Positions 1-8,506 are shown, counted from the stretch's first letter. The stretch: DNA of 64,000 nt from JANYGA01 sp031420415 (GCA_031420415.1 JANOMT010000012.1:62001-126000), one strand, 5' to 3'. Made by a program: numbers and translations. Notes: generated by a model not told the origin, from the sequence alone.

Positions 1-1067
1 TGCGCGAAACGCACGACGTCGGGTGTATCGTCGAGCTTTCCGCGATGTGCGAGCCCGCGCGTCCAGGCAAAAATCGAGGCGATCGGATTTGTCGACGTCG
101 GCTTGCCTTGCTGGTGCAGGCGATAATGTCGCGTGACCGTTCCATGCGCGGCTTCGGCTTCGATCGTCTTGCCGTCGGGCGTCATGAGGACCGAAGTCAT
201 CAACCCGAGCGATCCGTAGCCTTGCGCGACGGTATCGGACTGCACGTCGCCGTCGTAATTCTTACACGCCCAGACGTATTTGCCCGACCACTTGAGGCAC
301 GATGCCACCATATCGTCGATGAGACGATGCTCGTAGGTAAGCGCGAGTGCTTCGAATCGCACGCGGAACTCCGCATCGAACACGGTCTGGAAGATCTGCA
401 TGAAGCGGCCGTCGTACGTCTTAAGAATCGTGTTTTTCGTCGAAAGATAGACGGGCCACTTGCGTTGTAAGCCGTAATTGAAACAGGCGCGTGCGAAGCC
501 TTCGATCGATTCATCGAGGTTGTACATCGACATCGCGACGCCGGGCTTTTCGAACGTAAAGACGTCACGCGTGACGGGAGCTCCGCCATCGGCGGGCGCG
601 AACGTCATCGTCAATTTGCCGGGGCCAGGGATGCTGAGTTCGCTCGCACGATATTGATCGCCGAAGGCGTGGCGACCGATGACGATCGGATCGGTCCACC
701 CCGGCACCAGGCGCGGGACGTTGCGACAGATGATCGGCTCGCGAAAGACGGTGCCGTCGAGTTCGTTACGGATCGTGCCGTTCGGCGAGCGCCACATCGA
801 TTTGAGGTGAAACTCCGTTACGCGCGCTTCGTCGGGTGTGATCGTCGCACACTTCACACCGACGCCGTATTCGCGAATCGCGCGCGCGGCTTCGACGGTG
901 ACGGTATCGTCTGTCGCGTCGCGATGTTCGATGCCGAGATCGAAATATTTGAGATCGATATCGAGGTATGGCAAGATCAGCCGCTCGCGAATCATGTGCC
1001 AGATGACGCGGGTCATCTCATCACCGTCGAGTTCGACGATCGGGTGCGCGACCTTGATTTTTTCCAT
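1..1067 (-). CDS. icd: NADP-dependent isocitrate dehydrogenase (partial, C-terminus off the window)
   Basis: Oxidative decarboxylation of isocitrate to 2-oxoglutarate in the TCA cycle, in the cytoplasm. The first 355 codons are present and the C-terminal ~50 are beyond the left edge. The N-terminus reads MEKIKVAHPIVELDGDEMTR, characteristic of the homodimeric eukaryote-like (type II) enzymes of about 405 residues rather than the E. coli type. Further family landmarks are the RSPNGTIRN substrate segment, KWPVYLSTKNT, and EAEAAHGTVTRHYR with the cofactor-binding stretch near the end of the visible part. The ATG at 1067 is the only start giving the family N-terminus. It is divergent from the BtuF-like gene with 74 bases between them. 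Confidence 0.95.
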   Translation of the reverse strand, partial: MEKIKVAHPIVELDGDEMTRVIWHMIRERLILPYLDIDLKYFDLGIEHRDATDDTVTVEAARAIREYGVGVKCATITPDEARVTEFHLKSMWRSPNGTIRNELDGTVFREPIICRNVPRLVPGWTDPIVIGRHAFGDQYRASELSIPGPGKLTMTFAPADGGAPVTRDVFTFEKPGVAMSMYNLDESIEGFARACFNYGLQRKWPVYLSTKNTILKTYDGRFMQIFQTVFDAEFRVRFEALALTYEHRLIDDMVASCLKWSGKYVWACKNYDGDVQSDTVAQGYGSLGLMTSVLMTPDGKTIEAEAAHGTVTRHYRLHQQGKPTSTNPIASIFAWTRGLAHRGKLDDTPDVVRFA

Positions 1068-1141
1068 CGTTGGCAACAGCGTTACGCCGCCGGAAGTCGA
1101 AGTCTTTTGGTAATCCGGTAGCGATAAAGATTGGACGGGTC

Positions 1142-2083
1142 ATGGTCGATTCATGGGTGGTTCCCGCACGAGGACGGATCGTCAGCCTCTTGCCGAGCGC
1201 GACGGAAATCGTGTATGCGCTCGGCCTCGCCGAGCGTCTCGTCGGCGTGACGCACGAATGCGACTTCCCTCCAGAGGCGCGCGAGAAGCCTCGTCTTACG
1301 GCGAGCACCATCCCGCACGCGGCGGATGCAAGCGAGGTCGATCGCCACGTCCGCGAGAGCTTACATGCGGGATCGAGCCTTTATTCGCTCGATCGGACGC
1401 TCCTCGAAATCATTGCACCGGACCTTATCATCACGCAGGAGTTATGCACGGTCTGCGCCGTGTCATACGAAATCGTCGACGCTGCGGCCAAGGGTTTGCG
1501 CGGCGACCCGCGCGTCATCTCTCTCGAACCCGCATCGCTCGAAGACGTCTACGCAAACGTCACCACGATCGGCGCGCTCACCGCTTCGCAAGCCGAAGCC
1601 ACCCGTTTCGTGACGTCGCTACGCGAGCGAGCCGAACGTTTGCGCGTGGCCGTCTCCGGAAAATCGCGACCGCGAACGCTGGTCTTGGAATGGACCGATC
1701 CGCCGTACAACGCGGGCCACTGGACGCCGGGTCTCGTCGACCTCGCGGGCGGCGAACCGCTCCTCGCCACACCGGGTGCGTACTCGCAGACGATCACGTG
1801 GGATGCAATCGTCGCCTCGGATCCCGATGTCGTCATCGTCGCGCCGTGCGGGTTCGATCTCGCAGCGACGCTGCGTGCGATCGACGATCTCGCAGCGCGC
1901 GAACCCGCGTGGAAAGCTTTGCGGGCCGTGCGCGAGCGACGCGCATACGCAATCGATGGGAACGCATTCGTCAATCGACCGGGGCCGCGGCTCGTCGACA
2001 CAGCCGAGCTCTTCGCGACCGCCATCCACGGCGAGCCGATCGGCGCGGCGGCCGAAGACCCGGGCGCGATTCGACGCCTCTAG
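1142..2083 (+). CDS. BtuF-like cobalamin-binding periplasmic-type protein
   Basis: Predicted vitamin B12 (or related metal chelate) binding protein of the class III ABC substrate-binding fold, 313 residues. It opens with RIVSLLPSATEIVYALGL, the hallmark of the BtuF group, and continues with TQELCTVCAVSY and the long connecting helix. I chose ATG 1142 because the motif starts about ten residues later; an in-frame ATG at 1070 would overlap the divergent icd start. No signal peptide is visible, as is common in the cytosol-annotated cobalamin-binding subgroup, so whether it works with a transporter is unknown. No permease or ATPase gene lies nearby. Its stop overlaps that of the convergent pyrophosphatase gene in a CTAG. 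The cobS/T/C genes next door support a B12 role. Confidence 0.8.
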   Translation: MVDSWVVPARGRIVSLLPSATEIVYALGLAERLVGVTHECDFPPEAREKPRLTASTIPHAADASEVDRHVRESLHAGSSLYSLDRTLLEIIAPDLIITQELCTVCAVSYEIVDAAAKGLRGDPRVISLEPASLEDVYANVTTIGALTASQAEATRFVTSLRERAERLRVAVSGKSRPRTLVLEWTDPPYNAGHWTPGLVDLAGGEPLLATPGAYSQTITWDAIVASDPDVVIVAPCGFDLAATLRAIDDLAAREPAWKALRAVRERRAYAIDGNAFVNRPGPRLVDTAELFATAIHGEPIGAAAEDPGAIRRL

Positions 2084-2652
2084 CGAACGGCGTCTTCGGC
2101 GGAGACGAAGTCGGGATTGGTAGCCTTAAATCGCTCGTGCGATTCGGTGATCGATCGACGAGCCGCAGCAGCATCTTGCCAACCATGCGTGCTCGTCTTC
2201 TTCCCTTCGAGCGTTTTGTACGTTTCGAAAAAATGCGAGATCGTTCGCAACGTGTGCGGGAAAATCTGCGTCGCCGTGTGCACGCCGTTATACGCGGGCT
2301 CGCTGACGGGAACGCAGAGGACCTTATCGTCGGGTTCGTCGTTATCGATCATCTTGAGCAGACCGATCGGACGCACGACCATCAGACAGCCGGGAAACGT
2401 ACGCTGCACGACGAGCACGAGCACGTCGAGCGGGTCGCCGTCTTCGGCGAGCGTTTGCGGAACGAAGCCGTAATCACCGGGATAGTACACGGGTGAGTGG
2501 AGGGCACGATCGAGGCGAAAGACGTTGAGTTTTTTGTCGTACTCGTACTTATTACGCGAGCCTTCCGGAATCTCGATGATGACGTTCATCTCTTCGGGTG
2601 ACATCTCACCGATGGGAAGATGCAGGTAATTCGTAGCGGATATATCGGACAC
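2080..2652 (-). CDS. ppa: Inorganic pyrophosphatase, class A (family I)
   Basis: Hydrolyses pyrophosphate to phosphate, pulling biosynthetic reactions forward in the cytoplasm. 190 residues, a typical bacterial length. The sequence shows RNKYEYDKK near residue 33 and the family signature DGDPLDVLV with the three metal-binding aspartates at about residues 71, 73 and 76, preceded by PGDYGFVPQT. The GTG at 2652 is taken as start since it gives the usual short N-terminus (SDISATNYLHLPIGE). A read-through open frame continues upstream but is the shadow of cobS. It lies 10 bases downstream of cobS and is probably co-transcribed, which would remove pyrophosphate made by cofactor assembly. Confidence 0.93.
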   Translation of the reverse strand: MSDISATNYLHLPIGEMSPEEMNVIIEIPEGSRNKYEYDKKLNVFRLDRALHSPVYYPGDYGFVPQTLAEDGDPLDVLVLVVQRTFPGCLMVVRPIGLLKMIDNDEPDDKVLCVPVSEPAYNGVHTATQIFPHTLRTISHFFETYKTLEGKKTSTHGWQDAAAARRSITESHERFKATNPDFVSAEDAVR

Positions 2653-2662
2653 GGTGCCAGGC

Positions 2663-3415
2663 TTACTCGTTATTCGCCCCGCGAGCCTGCCCGGCAACGA
2701 CGGCGAGCACGACGATCTCGACGACAACGATGATAAACCCGTAGGCATCGCCGACGAGCCCGCCGCCCAGCCGCCGCGCGATCGAACGACCGAGCGCGAG
2801 CGAGAGCGCGAGCGCAACGGGCACGATTGCGACGTCGAGCGGCTCGATTGCGAAGGCCGCAATGACGAGAGCGATGATGACCGTCGCAAGTGGAACGATT
2901 GCCGGTCGCGACACGAACGCGAGGGCGACCGCACCGCCGCGCGCGTACGGAAAGACGAAAGCGTTGGGAACGGCAGCCGCGCGCGCGAGAGCGCCCGCGA
3001 AGGCGAGGATTGCGGGATAGCGCGCGGGCGCAATCGCCGCGAGTGACGCGTACCAGATCGTGCCCGCAACGAACATCCCGGCGACGGCGAATGTGCCGTG
3101 ACGTGGATCTTTGAGGATCTCGAGTCGCCGTTCGGGTGAGACGGTCGCGATAAAAGCATCGCAGCCATCGAGAAATCCGTCGACGTGAATGGCACCCGTG
3201 AGCACGATGACGGCACCGAGCGCGAGAGCGGCTGCGAGTGCGTGCGGCAGGACGAACGAAACCCCGTACCCGAGCAATCCCGCGAGCGCGCCGACGACGG
3301 CCCCGACGAGCGGCAACGCAACGAGCGTCGTGGCATCGGGCGCCGGGCCCGCAGCGAAACGACCGACGGGTAAGATGGAAAAATACCCAAACGCCGAGCC
3401 GATCGTCGCGACGAT
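2663..3415 (-). CDS. cobS: Adenosylcobinamide-GDP ribazoletransferase (cobalamin synthase)
   Basis: Joins alpha-ribazole (or its phosphate) to adenosylcobinamide-GDP, the last step of the B12 nucleotide loop, in the inner membrane. About 250 residues with six or so hydrophobic helices. Recognisable segments are FGYFSILPVGR at the N-terminus, the metal-binding TGAIHVDGFLDGCDA, the SPERRLEILKDPRHGTFA stretch, and GGLVGDAYG near the C-terminus. No ATG, GTG or TTG exists near the expected start. The first in-frame canonical codons are far upstream inside cobT or well inside the protein. The ATC at 3415 gives the family length and is used here, while a GTC at 3427 lies 7 bases after a GGAGG. It follows cobT directly. 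The function is secure; the exact start is not. Confidence 0.88.
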   Translation of the reverse strand: MVATIGSAFGYFSILPVGRFAAGPAPDATTLVALPLVGAVVGALAGLLGYGVSFVLPHALAAALALGAVIVLTGAIHVDGFLDGCDAFIATVSPERRLEILKDPRHGTFAVAGMFVAGTIWYASLAAIAPARYPAILAFAGALARAAAVPNAFVFPYARGGAVALAFVSRPAIVPLATVIIALVIAAFAIEPLDVAIVPVALALSLALGRSIARRLGGGLVGDAYGFIIVVVEIVVLAVVAGQARGANNE

Positions 3416-3420
3416 ACGGC

Positions 3421-4479
3421 TTACGACGGCAAGGCCTCCGACACACCCGCTTCTGCGAAGGTCTTCATCTCGCAGATCATGCGCGAAGCCGCATCGACGA
3501 GCGGCAACGCGAGGGCCGCGCCACTCCCTTCGCCCAGGCGCAATTCGAGATCGAAGAGCGGCACGCACCCGAGCGCGCGGAGGGCGATCGCATGACCGGG
3601 TTCTTGCGATTGATGCGAAGCAATACAATATCCGATCGCATCCGGTGCGATCGCTTTTACCAGAAGTGCGGCCGCGGCCACGATGTAGCCGTCGAGCACG
3701 ACGGGAACACGATACGCGGCGGCCGCGAGGATCGATCCCGCGAGGCCGACGATCTCGAAGCCGCCGACGCCGGCGGCGATACGTCGCCAATCGGCACCCG
3801 CGAGACGCCCGGCGGCCTCCGCCACAACGCGGCGCTTGACGCCCAGACGCTCGTCGTCGATTCCCGTGCCGCGACCCGTCACGGTCTTCGGATTCGCACC
3901 ACTAAAAAGCGAGACGATGACCGCCGCACTCGTCGTGTTGCCGATGCCCATCTCGCCGAGCGCGATGACGTCGTACGGGCCTCGCGCGAGCAGCGCTTCG
4001 AAAGCAGCGACGCCCGCGTCGAGTGCCCGATCGACGTCGCTCGGCGTCATCGCGTCGCCGCGTGCGAAATTGCGCGTTCCGCGCCCGATGCAAAGGTCGA
4101 TGAGCGCGGCATCGGGTTCGAGCGGGACGCGCACACCGAAATTCGCGACGACGACATCCGCACCGACGGCGCGCGCGAATGCGTTGATCGCTGCGTGACC
4201 GCGCACGAACGCGCCGACCATTTGCGGCGTGACCTCCGCGGGATACGCGCTCACGCCTTCATCGGTTACGCCGTGATCGCCCGCGCCGATGAGGATCGCT
4301 TTGCGCGCATGGGGCCGAGTGACGACGGCGCCCGCGATCGCGCAAAGGGTGACGGCGAGATCTTCGATGCGACCGAGCGAACCCGGCGGTTTCGTGAGCG
4401 CGTCGATGCGCGTCCGTGCGGCCGTTGCCGCACCACGATCGATCGGCACGATACGCGCGATAGCTTCTCGGGCTGTCAC
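3421..4479 (-). CDS. cobT: Nicotinate-nucleotide--dimethylbenzimidazole phosphoribosyltransferase
   Basis: Makes alpha-ribazole phosphate from nicotinate mononucleotide and dimethylbenzimidazole, activating the lower ligand of cobalamin. 352 residues, normal for CobT. It shows LTKPPGSLGRIEDLA at about 28-42, GAGDHGVTDEGVSAYP at 65-80, GEMGIGNTTSA at 175-185, and the C-terminal LRLGEGSGAALA carrying the catalytic glutamate. The start is the GTG at 4479, overlapping the cobC stop as GTGA. The order cobC-cobT-cobS forms a tight leftward operon for nucleotide-loop assembly. No cobU/cobP, cobD or corrin-ring genes are visible, so this segment covers only the salvage or late part of the pathway. 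Confidence 0.95.
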   Translation of the reverse strand: MTAREAIARIVPIDRGAATAARTRIDALTKPPGSLGRIEDLAVTLCAIAGAVVTRPHARKAILIGAGDHGVTDEGVSAYPAEVTPQMVGAFVRGHAAINAFARAVGADVVVANFGVRVPLEPDAALIDLCIGRGTRNFARGDAMTPSDVDRALDAGVAAFEALLARGPYDVIALGEMGIGNTTSAAVIVSLFSGANPKTVTGRGTGIDDERLGVKRRVVAEAAGRLAGADWRRIAAGVGGFEIVGLAGSILAAAAYRVPVVLDGYIVAAAALLVKAIAPDAIGYCIASHQSQEPGHAIALRALGCVPLFDLELRLGEGSGAALALPLVDAASRMICEMKTFAEAGVSEALPS

Positions 4480-5117
4480 GCGAGCACGTCGGCAGAAACT
4501 TCGCTAACGGGTGGTGCGTAATTGAGTTGAACGAGCGTTCCACCCGAAGGCCCGATCCGTAACCGTGTCACGGTCGCGGGCGAGAATTTTACACCGAGCG
4601 CTGCGGCTTCGCTCTCACCGAGTGCGACGCGCAAGAGCGCGTGCAAAACGCCCGCATGCGTGACGATGAGCGCGTGCGTTCCGTCGGGAACGCGTGCTGC
4701 GAGCGCGTCGAGCGCGGCTTCGACGCGCGCACAGACCTCATCGAACGATTCGCCGCCTTCAGGGGTAGAAAACCGCGGCGAAGCGCCGTGTACCTCGCCG
4801 ACTTCGGGATAACGTTCGACGATCTGCGACCACGTAAGACCCTCCCACGCGCCGAAGCGCATCTCGCGCCAAGCCGCATCGCATTCGATGGAAAGCGACC
4901 GCGAACCGAGTACGATTCGCGCAGTTTCCGTCGCGCGAACGAGATCGCTTGCGATCGCGAGGTTGAAATGGTCGCTCGTGAATGCCGTCGCGAGATGCGC
5001 CGCTTGCGCGCGGCCGAACTCGTCGAGGGGGACGTCGGTCTGTCCCTGAAAACGACCGTCTGCATTCCATGCGGTGCGGCCGTGTCGCACGACCGCAAGC
5101 TCGATCTCGCGTGACAC
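4476..5117 (-). CDS. cobC: Alpha-ribazole phosphatase (histidine phosphatase family)
   Basis: Probable alpha-ribazole-5'-phosphate phosphatase acting between CobT and CobS; the specific role is inferred from its position. The family is certain. VVRHGRTAWNADGRFQG carries the catalytic RHG histidine and arginine, WREMRFGAWEGLTW is the middle motif, and LIVTHAGVLHALL carries the second catalytic histidine. About 213 residues. I prefer the GTG at 5117 because an AGGGA stands 7 bases upstream. An ATG at 5138 is in frame (220 residues) but has no visible ribosome binding site. It overlaps cobT by four bases, so translation is likely coupled. Confidence 0.85.
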   Translation of the reverse strand: MSREIELAVVRHGRTAWNADGRFQGQTDVPLDEFGRAQAAHLATAFTSDHFNLAIASDLVRATETARIVLGSRSLSIECDAAWREMRFGAWEGLTWSQIVERYPEVGEVHGASPRFSTPEGGESFDEVCARVEAALDALAARVPDGTHALIVTHAGVLHALLRVALGESEAAALGVKFSPATVTRLRIGPSGGTLVQLNYAPPVSEVSADVLA

Positions 5118-5193
5118 GCGATGTCCCTGATTTGCCATGGCCCGCGCTTGCCGCGAAGCGACCGAGCGGTCCTGCGCGGGCGCGGCACGCGAG

Positions 5194-5775
5194 CTACTTT
5201 TGCAAGAACGGCTTGCCTTCGTGCGCCACGAGCAGATCGTGCATGTCGTTCGCATGCTCTTCTTCTGTTACGAGAATGCTCTCGAGCATCACGCGCGTCG
5301 TCGGATCTTGTGCCGAAAAGTAACGGATGAGTTCGCGATAATGCTCGACGGCGATTCGCTCGGCGATGTAGTTTTCTTTGATCATCTCAACGAGGTTGCC
5401 GGCCGTGCCGTATTCCGATGCGGAGCGCGTGAGCAGACCCTCGGGATTGAGGTTCGGCACGCCGCCGAGTTGGTTGATCCGATCGGCGACGAGCATCATA
5501 TGACCGCGCTCTTCATCCGCATGCTGCGCGAATTCGGCTTTGACGCCTTCGCTGCTAATGCCCGTTGCCGCAATCGCGTGCATCGTGTAGCGTAAGACAC
5601 AGACGATTTCGGTTGCGAGGACGTTCTGCAAGATATCGATCGCCTGTTGCGCATCGCCGCCGTAGCTACTCGTAATATTACCGCTCTCGAGATGGGCTTT
5701 CGCACGCCGGCGCAATTCGGTCACGTCGGTGAGGAATGGTTGGGCGGTGAGTTCGTCGCTTGCAGTCATGCTCAT
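5194..5775 (-). CDS. Ferritin-like diiron domain protein (bacterioferritin/Dps-like)
   Basis: Predicted four-helix-bundle iron oxidase/storage or DNA-protection protein, 193 residues. Two copies of the diiron half-motif are visible: an E in NVLATEIVCVLRY followed by ADEERGHMML, and an E in ENYIAERIAVEHYREL followed by VTEEEHANDMHDLL. This is the ligand pattern of a ferritin-like carboxylate bridge. The start is taken at ATG 5775; another ATG lies six bases on. No haem-binding methionine context can be assigned with confidence, so Bfr versus Dps-like cannot be separated. It is encoded just downstream of the DUF429 gene in the same direction (7-base gap). Confidence 0.85.
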   Translation of the reverse strand: MSMTASDELTAQPFLTDVTELRRRAKAHLESGNITSSYGGDAQQAIDILQNVLATEIVCVLRYTMHAIAATGISSEGVKAEFAQHADEERGHMMLVADRINQLGGVPNLNPEGLLTRSASEYGTAGNLVEMIKENYIAERIAVEHYRELIRYFSAQDPTTRVMLESILVTEEEHANDMHDLLVAHEGKPFLQK

Positions 5776-5782
5776 GAGGCGA

Positions 5783-6547
5783 TCATGCCCGTTTTTCGGC
5801 CGAAACAACCACCGCACGATCCGGCACGACGATATACCCCGATTCGAGATCGCCGTAGATGCGTGTATGCGGCGCAGCCGTTCCCCAACGCCAGAGATAC
5901 GACGCCACATACGCGCACGAAATGCCGTCGAGCAGATCGTCCCATTTTTTGTACCCGCGGCTCTCGACGGTGACGGGAATACCAGGCCCGAGATGAAGCG
6001 GTGGATCGGCATCGGCGAGGCCGGCGAGCGCGGCGCGATAACTCGCCCACGCGTCGAGAACGAGCGGCCACGGACGCGATTTCTTTTTGTACCGAAAGAT
6101 CGACGTCCGGTCGAAGAGCCGCACGTGCGCGGGGTGTGGGAAGACTTCGAAGGCGAAGCGCCCGTGCGGTTGCGGGCCGAGATCGAGCCGTTCGCAAAAC
6201 CCGTCGTGCGCGAGCGTATCGAGGATGCGACGCGCGCGGCCGCCGTCCGGAAAGCGCTTCAGGTTCGCGGGATGCGGCCCCGCATGATATTTACGAAAAT
6301 CCGCCGCGAGCTCGCGTTCGCACGGCCGAATGCCCGTGGGATTGCGAACGATCGTCGGCATATCGACTCCGATGATGGTCGTCGACGCGAGGTGCGCGCG
6401 CACCCACGCGACGATCGCACCGTCGTCGCGCAGATCGGCGCGTGCATCGATCACGTTTCCCGCCGCATCGAGCGCGGCGACGCCGGAAGGATTTCGATCC
6501 GACCACGCCAGATCGAGGCCGAGAAAGGTTCGATCACTTGGGGTCAC
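5783..6547 (-). CDS. DUF429 family protein, predicted RNase H-fold nuclease
   Basis: 254 residues. The N-terminus FLGLDLAWSDRNPSG and the later IIGVDMPTIVRN place conserved aspartates as in the DUF429 family, which is thought to have an RNase H-like fold. The biological role is not established in the literature I know. Other features are HAGPHPANLKRFPDGG in the middle and YKKWDDLLDGISCAYVA near the C-terminus, both typical of the family. The start is the GTG at 6547; the divergent aldehyde dehydrogenase-like gene begins 35 bases further on. Function is not assigned beyond family membership. Confidence 0.8.
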   Translation of the reverse strand: MTPSDRTFLGLDLAWSDRNPSGVAALDAAGNVIDARADLRDDGAIVAWVRAHLASTTIIGVDMPTIVRNPTGIRPCERELAADFRKYHAGPHPANLKRFPDGGRARRILDTLAHDGFCERLDLGPQPHGRFAFEVFPHPAHVRLFDRTSIFRYKKKSRPWPLVLDAWASYRAALAGLADADPPLHLGPGIPVTVESRGYKKWDDLLDGISCAYVASYLWRWGTAAPHTRIYGDLESGYIVVPDRAVVVSAEKRA

Positions 6548-6582
6548 AGGGCGGCCTTCGCGAGTCGACGTAGTTGCTCCCG

Positions 6583-7470
6583 ATGTCGAAGAGTCGCGAG
6601 CCCATCCGGCTCGACGTGCGCAAGGCCTACGCGTTGTTTATCAACGGGGTTTTCGTTCGCTCGGAATCGGGTGCGAGCGATGCCGTCGGTGCGGAGACGG
6701 ACGAGCCCGCGACCGTCGCGCGGGCCACGCGCAAAGATATGCGCGACGCCGTCGTCGCCGCGCGGAGCGCGTTTGGTATCTGGTCGGCGCTGGCGCCGAT
6801 GCAACGCGGCCTCGCACTCTATCACCTCGCCGAGCTCCTCGACGCGCGGCGCGCGGAGTTCGTCGAACGGCTACGCGTCGGAGCGCGACTCGATGCATCC
6901 GATGCTCTGCGCGAGACCACGGCAGCCGTCGATCGTGTGCTCTGGTACGCCGGTTGGTGCGATAAATATGCGACGATCGTTTCGTCACGCGATCCCGTCG
7001 CCGGGCCGTTTTTGACCCTCACCGCACCGCGACCGCTCGGAGTGATCGGGTCGCTTGCTCCCGACGAGCCGTCGCTTTTGGGCCTCGTTTCGGCAATCGT
7101 GCCCGCGCTCGTGTCGGGCAATACCGTCGTCGCAATCGCAAGTGAGAGCGATCCGCGCACGGCGATCGTTTTTGCCGAGTGTTTGGCGACGTGCGATATG
7201 CCGCCGGGAACGGCGAATATTCTCACCGGGCGACGGATCGAAATCGCACCGCACCTCGCGCGACATCGCGACGTCGACGCGTTGAATGCCTACGGACTCG
7301 ATACGCCTTTCGAAGCCGAACTCGAGCGCCTCGCTGCAGCCGATCTCAAACGCACGCATTTCTCGCAGGCGACCTCGCACGCCGATTTCTTCGCGAGCGA
7401 AGCGCAAGATCTCGCGCACGTGGTCGCGTTCGTGACCGACAAAACGATCTGGCATCCCACCGCGATATGA
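6583..7470 (+). CDS. Short aldehyde dehydrogenase family protein lacking the catalytic half
   Basis: 295 residues against about 480 for a normal aldehyde dehydrogenase. The N-terminal half is intact: AYALFINGVFVRSESG, then the helix AARSAFGIWSALAPMQRG, then the NAD-binding strand-turn PLGVIGSLAPDEP and LVSGNTVVAIASESDP. After NILTGRR the family would continue to the conserved glutamate, a glycine-rich LGGK and the catalytic cysteine. None of these is present, and the protein ends with a divergent ~60-residue tail. The stop overlaps the aldolase ATG (ATGA), so the gene is kept in an operon and probably not simple debris. Short paralogues of this type occur elsewhere beside full-length ones. 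Here no full-length partner is in view, so a structural or regulatory role is possible. Confidence 0.75.
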   Translation: MSKSREPIRLDVRKAYALFINGVFVRSESGASDAVGAETDEPATVARATRKDMRDAVVAARSAFGIWSALAPMQRGLALYHLAELLDARRAEFVERLRVGARLDASDALRETTAAVDRVLWYAGWCDKYATIVSSRDPVAGPFLTLTAPRPLGVIGSLAPDEPSLLGLVSAIVPALVSGNTVVAIASESDPRTAIVFAECLATCDMPPGTANILTGRRIEIAPHLARHRDVDALNAYGLDTPFEAELERLAAADLKRTHFSQATSHADFFASEAQDLAHVVAFVTDKTIWHPTAI

Positions 7471-8309
7471 GCACGCACACGGAAGCAGGCGATCGCGAAG
7501 CGATCGTCGTTTATGCAGCGCTGCTGTGGCAGCGCGGACTCGTCGCGGGCAATAGCGGCAACATCAGCATGCGTCTCGACGACGGGACGCTGCTCGTCAC
7601 GCCGACGGGTATCTCGCTGCGCGCGCTCGCGCCGCACGAGATCGTGCGCACCGATGCGCGCGGGCTCGCGCTCGCGGGCGAGGGTCGGCCGACGAGTGAA
7701 GTACCGCTCCACGTCGCGGCATACGCGGTGCGACCCGAGATTCGCTGCGTCGTCCACACGCATCCGACGTATTGCGTGGCGTGGTCGAAGACGGGCGCGC
7801 TCTTCCCGCGCGACACCGTCGGCGCGATCGAGTCGCTCGGTTCGATCGCGTGGACGCGCTACGCACGTTCGGGGACGACCGAACTCGCCGAGATCTGCTC
7901 GCACGCCTTCGCACGACCCGTCGATACGATCGTGATGGAGCGCCACGGCCTCTCGTCGGTCGGTCTCGATCTCGAAACGGCGTTCGTACGGACCGATCTC
8001 GCGGAGCAAACCGCGCGCATCGAATACGCGGCCTTCGCCTTACGCGCGGCGAACGATCGTGCGATGAGCGATTCACGCCTGCCCCTGCCCTACGACGAAC
8101 TGCATGCGGCTGCGACCGATGACGCCGCGCGGGCCGCGCTTGCGGATTTCCAGGGCGAATACGGTAGCGCGACGCCGAACTCCGTGACGCTTCACGCGCA
8201 CGCGGAGCGCGTTCGTGGATTCGCGGCCGTCGCGGGGCCCTTCGAACGCTGGTGGCTCGACCCGCGCGTCCAGGCGTTCGTCTCCGAGCTCAACGCGACG
8301 GGACTCTAG
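7467..8309 (+). CDS. Class II aldolase/adducin family protein
   Basis: Zinc-dependent aldolase or epimerase/dehydratase of the fuculose-1-phosphate aldolase fold, 280 residues, cytoplasmic. The family motifs are clear. GLVAGNSGNISMR binds substrate phosphate, TSEVPLHVAAY carries the catalytic glutamate region, CVVHTHPTYCVAW provides two zinc histidines, and MERHGLSSVG provides the third. The substrate cannot be told from sequence; sugar phosphates such as fuculose- or ribulose-phosphate are usual. It is translationally coupled to the half-length aldehyde dehydrogenase, suggesting an aldehyde product handled together. The C-terminal ~70 residues are longer than in minimal members. Confidence 0.88.
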   Translation: MSTHTEAGDREAIVVYAALLWQRGLVAGNSGNISMRLDDGTLLVTPTGISLRALAPHEIVRTDARGLALAGEGRPTSEVPLHVAAYAVRPEIRCVVHTHPTYCVAWSKTGALFPRDTVGAIESLGSIAWTRYARSGTTELAEICSHAFARPVDTIVMERHGLSSVGLDLETAFVRTDLAEQTARIEYAAFALRAANDRAMSDSRLPLPYDELHAAATDDAARAALADFQGEYGSATPNSVTLHAHAERVRGFAAVAGPFERWWLDPRVQAFVSELNATGL

Positions 8310-8369
8310 TGCGCGCGAAGGCGGGAGCGCCTCGGGAACGAACGGACGCCCTCGGCCAAAGCGACCTGT

Positions 8370-8459
8370 GGAGAGATGGCAGAGTGGTCGAATGCATTCG
8401 CTTGGAAAGCGAACAGACTGTCAAAGGTCTCGGGAGTTCGAATCTCCCTCTCTCCTCCA
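8370..8459 (+). tRNA. tRNA-Ser (anticodon GGA)
   Basis: A 90-base class II tRNA. The acceptor stem GGAGAGA pairs with TCTCTCC. The anticodon loop TTGGAAA gives GGA, reading UCC and UCU. It has a long variable arm and a T-arm GGGAG-TTCGAAT-CTCCC. CCA is encoded. The base at the discriminator position is T rather than the G usual for serine tRNAs. Confidence 0.95.
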
Positions 8460-8506
8460 CGGCCACACTACGGCGCGAAGACTCGACGGCTGGGGGCGGG
8501 ATCACG

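Noticed and set aside
2080..3390. A 436-codon minus-strand frame joining the pyrophosphatase to an upstream Ser/Arg-rich stretch
   Set aside because: The upstream part is the out-of-frame shadow of cobS; only the last 190 codons match a protein family.
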